Positions 61,504 through 64,000 of a stretch of 64,000 bases of DNA are shown here, in pieces. Under the pieces are notes generated by a model. The model was not told where the DNA came from and ran no database searches. It saw only the letters and a list, made by a program, of their open reading frames with translations. This DNA comes from Bacteroidales bacterium UBA2287 (GTDB lineage Bacteria; Bacteroidota; Bacteroidia; Bacteroidales; Tenuifilaceae). Position numbers and translations under genes: made by a program. Within the stretch, counting starts at the first letter, position 1; the number at the start of each line of letters is the position of its first letter. The stretch spans positions 1 through 64,000 of the forward strand of contig DDWL01000015.1 of NCBI GenBank assembly GCA_002345675.1, in the 5' to 3' direction.

Positions 61504-63015
61504 TTATTTCCTTTCAAGCTTAAAGAACCCTGATTTATCGAACACTTCAAATTCTAAATAATCTCTAACCTTCACACTTCTTTTCGCTTCCTCGTGGTTT
61601 GTTTGGGGAATACTTTGTGGCAAAATAGCTCCAGCCAATCCTTTCTGCGAGGGCTCTACAACAATGCCATCGTTGGGGCGAATGTGCTCAACCAAAGCGG
61701 TATAGGAATGCGAAACCCGTTTCCAGCAGCCATTATTAGGGTCGGGGGTAAGTTCGGGATCTGTTTCTGCCGCTCTTTTTTCAACTATTGGTTGCGATGG
61801 TGCTGGCCAATCATCATCTTCGCCACCATTACCACCACCACCACAGGTCCATACCCACTCATAGTAGGTTAACGTCTCTACGGTATTGTATATGCTCCCA
61901 AGGCACTTTTGGTACTCCCGCTCGAAGCCGTTTTCCCAAAAACGAGCCTGCCGAGCAAAGGCGTAACTTTTTTCGCGGTAGTGGCTATATAATCCAAACC
62001 AGCCCCAATCAATGGCAAGCCAGTAATACCTATTTTCACATTTTCTGGAATCGGAAGCAATGGCTTTGGTAAAGTTTAAAAACACATCATCCTTAATGTC
62101 GCCAATGCCTGGATTACTTTGCCCCATATAGCTAAGGGTTGACCCAAGAAATTTAATGCCTGCAGGGTAATCCTCAACTCCTGCAATGGCAATTTTTGGG
62201 CAGGGTAGTGGTGTTTGGTTTAGAGTATTTAAAATTATGCTATTAGGCTTTAAATCGTCCTTTGCGTTCGGATATAACTCAGGATTCTCTAGTGAGCCAA
62301 AAACCGTTGCGGATGCTAAGCCAACGGCCATCTGCAAGTTTGCTTTAATGCCTGAGTTAATGGCTAATTGAAAAGCTTCGGTTGTAGCCAAGTTGGCTAA
62401 GTAGTTGGCAGCTAAAAACACCAAGGGAGTTCCAATGAAGTAACTGGCAATTCCTGAAATAATATTAATGTTATTCCTAATATCCCTATAATTTTCAAGC
62501 AGCCCTAGCTGAGTTAAAACCGCTTCGTGGTACTGTGCTTCACCAACTTTAAGCCCCATAACATTATAGCCCTCTAAGCCATTAGCTACAGTTATGTTGA
62601 ACAACTGTTGTATGTTCCCGTTATCGAATGAACTAGCAAACTCGGCACCCTGATGGGGGGAATTAAGCGTTATTAATCCTCCAAACTTACTAGTTGAAAC
62701 TGCCTGTTGTCTGTCGTACTGGCGCGCCACTACACCCCCCATACTGTGGGCTACCACAAAATCGTTAGGCTGTTCAAAATTAAAGCTATTTAACTGGTTC
62801 CCGGCGTAAACTATTCCCCTGCTGGTAAGGTATGCAGGATGGAATGAGTTAATTTTATACTTAGCTTGAAAATAATCGGAAAGGGCTATCATGGAGTTCG
62901 CATCGCCCTGAAGCCCATGCATCCAGAAAACGTTGCGGTAGTTGGGGTTGTACTGTGCTGCAAGGTTAACCGAAAAAACAAGGGCAGCAAATAGTATATA
63001 TATTCTTTTTAACAT
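61504..63015 (-). CDS. Secreted lipase-like alpha/beta hydrolase
   Basis: A 503-residue exported protein with a signal peptide (LFAALVFSVNLAAQ). The first 130 residues show the lipase fold: VFWMHGLQGDANSM as oxyanion strand and the nucleophile elbow VVAHSMGGVVARQ, then LITLNSPHQGAEFAS, as in triacylglycerol lipases and PGAP1-like esterases. The catalytic Asp and His are not evident to me. The last 200 residues (aromatic-rich, with a GGGGNGGEDDDW linker) are unknown. It heads the propeller/barrel genes and follows a lipoprotein gene by 3 bp. Confidence 0.8.
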   Translation of the reverse strand: MLKRIYILFAALVFSVNLAAQYNPNYRNVFWMHGLQGDANSMIALSDYFQAKYKINSFHPAYLTSRGIVYAGNQLNSFNFEQPNDFVVAHSMGGVVARQYDRQQAVSTSKFGGLITLNSPHQGAEFASSFDNGNIQQLFNITVANGLEGYNVMGLKVGEAQYHEAVLTQLGLLENYRDIRNNINIISGIASYFIGTPLVFLAANYLANLATTEAFQLAINSGIKANLQMAVGLASATVFGSLENPELYPNAKDDLKPNSIILNTLNQTPLPCPKIAIAGVEDYPAGIKFLGSTLSYMGQSNPGIGDIKDDVFLNFTKAIASDSRKCENRYYWLAIDWGWFGLYSHYREKSYAFARQARFWENGFEREYQKCLGSIYNTVETLTYYEWVWTCGGGGNGGEDDDWPAPSQPIVEKRAAETDPELTPDPNNGCWKRVSHSYTALVEHIRPNDGIVVEPSQKGLAGAILPQSIPQTNHEEAKRSVKVRDYLEFEVFDKSGFFKLERK

Positions 63016-63018
63016 GGC

Positions 63019-63858
63019 TTAAAAGTTTGTTACGTTAATATTTTCGTAATGGGTTATAACCTTATTCTCAATGGTTTCGCCTGTGTAATCAACCGAGTAG
63101 GAAATAGCCTCTTCGTAGGCAACAACAGGTATATTGTTAACCAACGCATAGAGCATTGTTACCTTGCTGGTGAGCTTACCGCTTTTATCATAGAATTCGG
63201 AGACAACAGGAACACCGTACATTACATTTAAATAGGAAATTGCTGTACAACCAACTATGTTTTCATCAATTTCGTTCCCTTGTTCAAATATTCGGGTTAT
63301 TTTCACAACGTTTGTGTCGCTTTGCACTTCAACTAATAGCGATTTGGATTTTACTGAAAAATCCTTTAGCATTTCCTTCATTTGGCTGGCACGTTCGGTG
63401 TAAGGTGTTACAAGGAAAGCCAAATTTTGGTTCAACTTATCGGTTTTGGTTTGTGTGGAAATCATTTTGCCACGCTCGTTGTACATAATTGTAGAAGAAT
63501 TGGTCTCCACAATTTCCTTCCATTCCGGCTCAACAAAATCTTTGGATTTACTTTTAACACCATCGAGCCTAATGGTTTTAATAAAGTACATATTTGTACT
63601 TTTATCGAAGTACATGTTCACTTCTCGTTTTTCGGTGTTAATGTCCATACCACCAACCGACTTAAAGTCACCTTTACTCATCCCTTTGCTAAAGGATGTT
63701 TCGTTAACAGTGTAGCTTAGCTGCGTACCTGTTTTAAAAGGGTTGTCGGCAATGGCAGTTTGTTCGTGCGGCTCTTTTACGCACGAGCTAGCGCTTAATA
63801 GAAGAATTAAGAATAGTCCTGCTATTTTAAAACAGGACACGTTTGAATTACTTTTCAT
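63019..63858 (-). CDS. Lipoprotein of unknown function
   Basis: A 279-residue lipoprotein with lipobox LLLSASSCVKE. The mature part is beta-rich, with strands such as KREVNMYFDKSTNMYFIKTI, MYNERGKMISTQTKT and EFYDKSGKLTSKVTML, which resemble YD-like strand pairs. I recognise no family. It is the first gene of the operon and ends 3 bp before the lipase-like gene, so the two are probably translated together and act at the same surface. Confidence 0.68.
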   Translation of the reverse strand: MKSNSNVSCFKIAGLFLILLLSASSCVKEPHEQTAIADNPFKTGTQLSYTVNETSFSKGMSKGDFKSVGGMDINTEKREVNMYFDKSTNMYFIKTIRLDGVKSKSKDFVEPEWKEIVETNSSTIMYNERGKMISTQTKTDKLNQNLAFLVTPYTERASQMKEMLKDFSVKSKSLLVEVQSDTNVVKITRIFEQGNEIDENIVGCTAISYLNVMYGVPVVSEFYDKSGKLTSKVTMLYALVNNIPVVAYEEAISYSVDYTGETIENKVITHYENINVTNF

Positions 63859-63959
63859 TTTTTAGTTAATTGCGATTAGTACTAAAAGGCATAATTTGCC
63901 CTACCTACCCTTTGGCGCCTTACGGGATGGTTTGGCATAACACAAGGTATATTCGCTCG

Positions 63960-63976
63960 GGGAAATGACATTTCCC
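63960..63976. promoter_or_regulatory. Perfect palindrome upstream of the lipoprotein operon
   Basis: GGGAAATG and CATTTCCC are perfect 8-bp arms around one base. It lies about 100 bp before the lipoprotein ATG and may be an operator of that operon, or a hairpin that ends a gene beyond the window. No T-run follows closely. Confidence 0.4.
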
Positions 63977-64000
63977 TGGCGTTTTTAGCGATATGTTAAA

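Noticed and set aside
1..64000. CRISPR arrays, tRNA or rRNA genes
   Set aside because: No regular spaced repeats and no cloverleaf or rRNA sequence were recognised in any gap. The tandem CGCAGATT units have no spacers.

Overview
The window looks like chromosomal DNA from a member of the Bacteroidota, most likely the Bacteroidales/Marinilabiliales side. Several things point there. There are TonB-dependent receptors with carboxypeptidase-like plug extensions, an ECF-sigma/FecR pair, a GldA-type ABC ATPase, an FHS-family sugar permease and an IPExxxVDY-family protein beside rnc. The neighbourhood sigma54-activator/lptE/TPR/secG is also typical of the phylum. Many gene starts carry the Bacteroidota promoter form TTTG-N19-21-TAnnTTTG, and Shine-Dalgarno sequences are largely lacking. 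The species cannot be named from sequence alone.

Layout. 0-16.9 kb is mostly housekeeping: the end of an M23 peptidase, lysS, a degenerate nucleotidyltransferase fused by overlap to lipA-lipB-recJ, purN, acpP-fabF-rnc-IPExxxVDY, a probable small RNA on the minus strand, a two-component system, a SiaC-like protein followed by a GH16-fold protein, and lepA with a short partner gene. 17.1-21.6 kb is a cell-surface signalling block. In it, two paralogous CarboxypepD_reg-type secreted proteins flank an ECF sigma factor and a FecR anti-sigma factor. 21.6-23.6 kb is an insertion: an ATPase/DUF234 gene and a transposase remnant lie between two diverged 106-bp copies of the 3' end of groEL and its terminator. 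23.5-28.8 kb (minus strand) holds groES-groEL and the sigma54 activator-lptE-TPR-secG cluster.

29-36.7 kb carries two TonB-dependent receptors (the second with a downstream lipoprotein), and 37-39.6 kb a class II ribonucleotide reductase. 40-45.4 kb is an amino-sugar utilisation operon (LacI regulator, FHS permease, ROK kinase, GH20 hexosaminidase), with a consensus promoter overlapped by a palindromic operator. 45.6-52.4 kb holds a DUF4296 lipoprotein, a FadL-like porin with an unusual low-complexity insertion, a second SiaC-like gene, a secreted YD-like protein, a second ROK kinase and gldA. 52.1-56.8 kb holds DUF4834, a large membrane-anchored DUF3352-like/beta-propeller protein, and metK preceded by a probable SAM-II riboswitch. 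57-63.9 kb is one long minus-strand operon of secreted proteins: lipoprotein, lipase-like hydrolase, then two tandem copies of a beta-propeller lipoprotein plus outer-membrane barrel. The last barrel copy is frameshifted.

The most unusual items are the small RNA with its own consensus promoter, operator and terminator (9.7-9.9 kb), the metK riboswitch, the groEL-tail duplication around the ATPase gene, the SiaC/GH16 pseudoenzyme pair, and the duplicated propeller/barrel operon with a lipase at its head. Short AT-rich intergenic repeats (CGCAGATTA units and ACAAAG-type units) recur at five places. No tRNA, rRNA or CRISPR array was seen.
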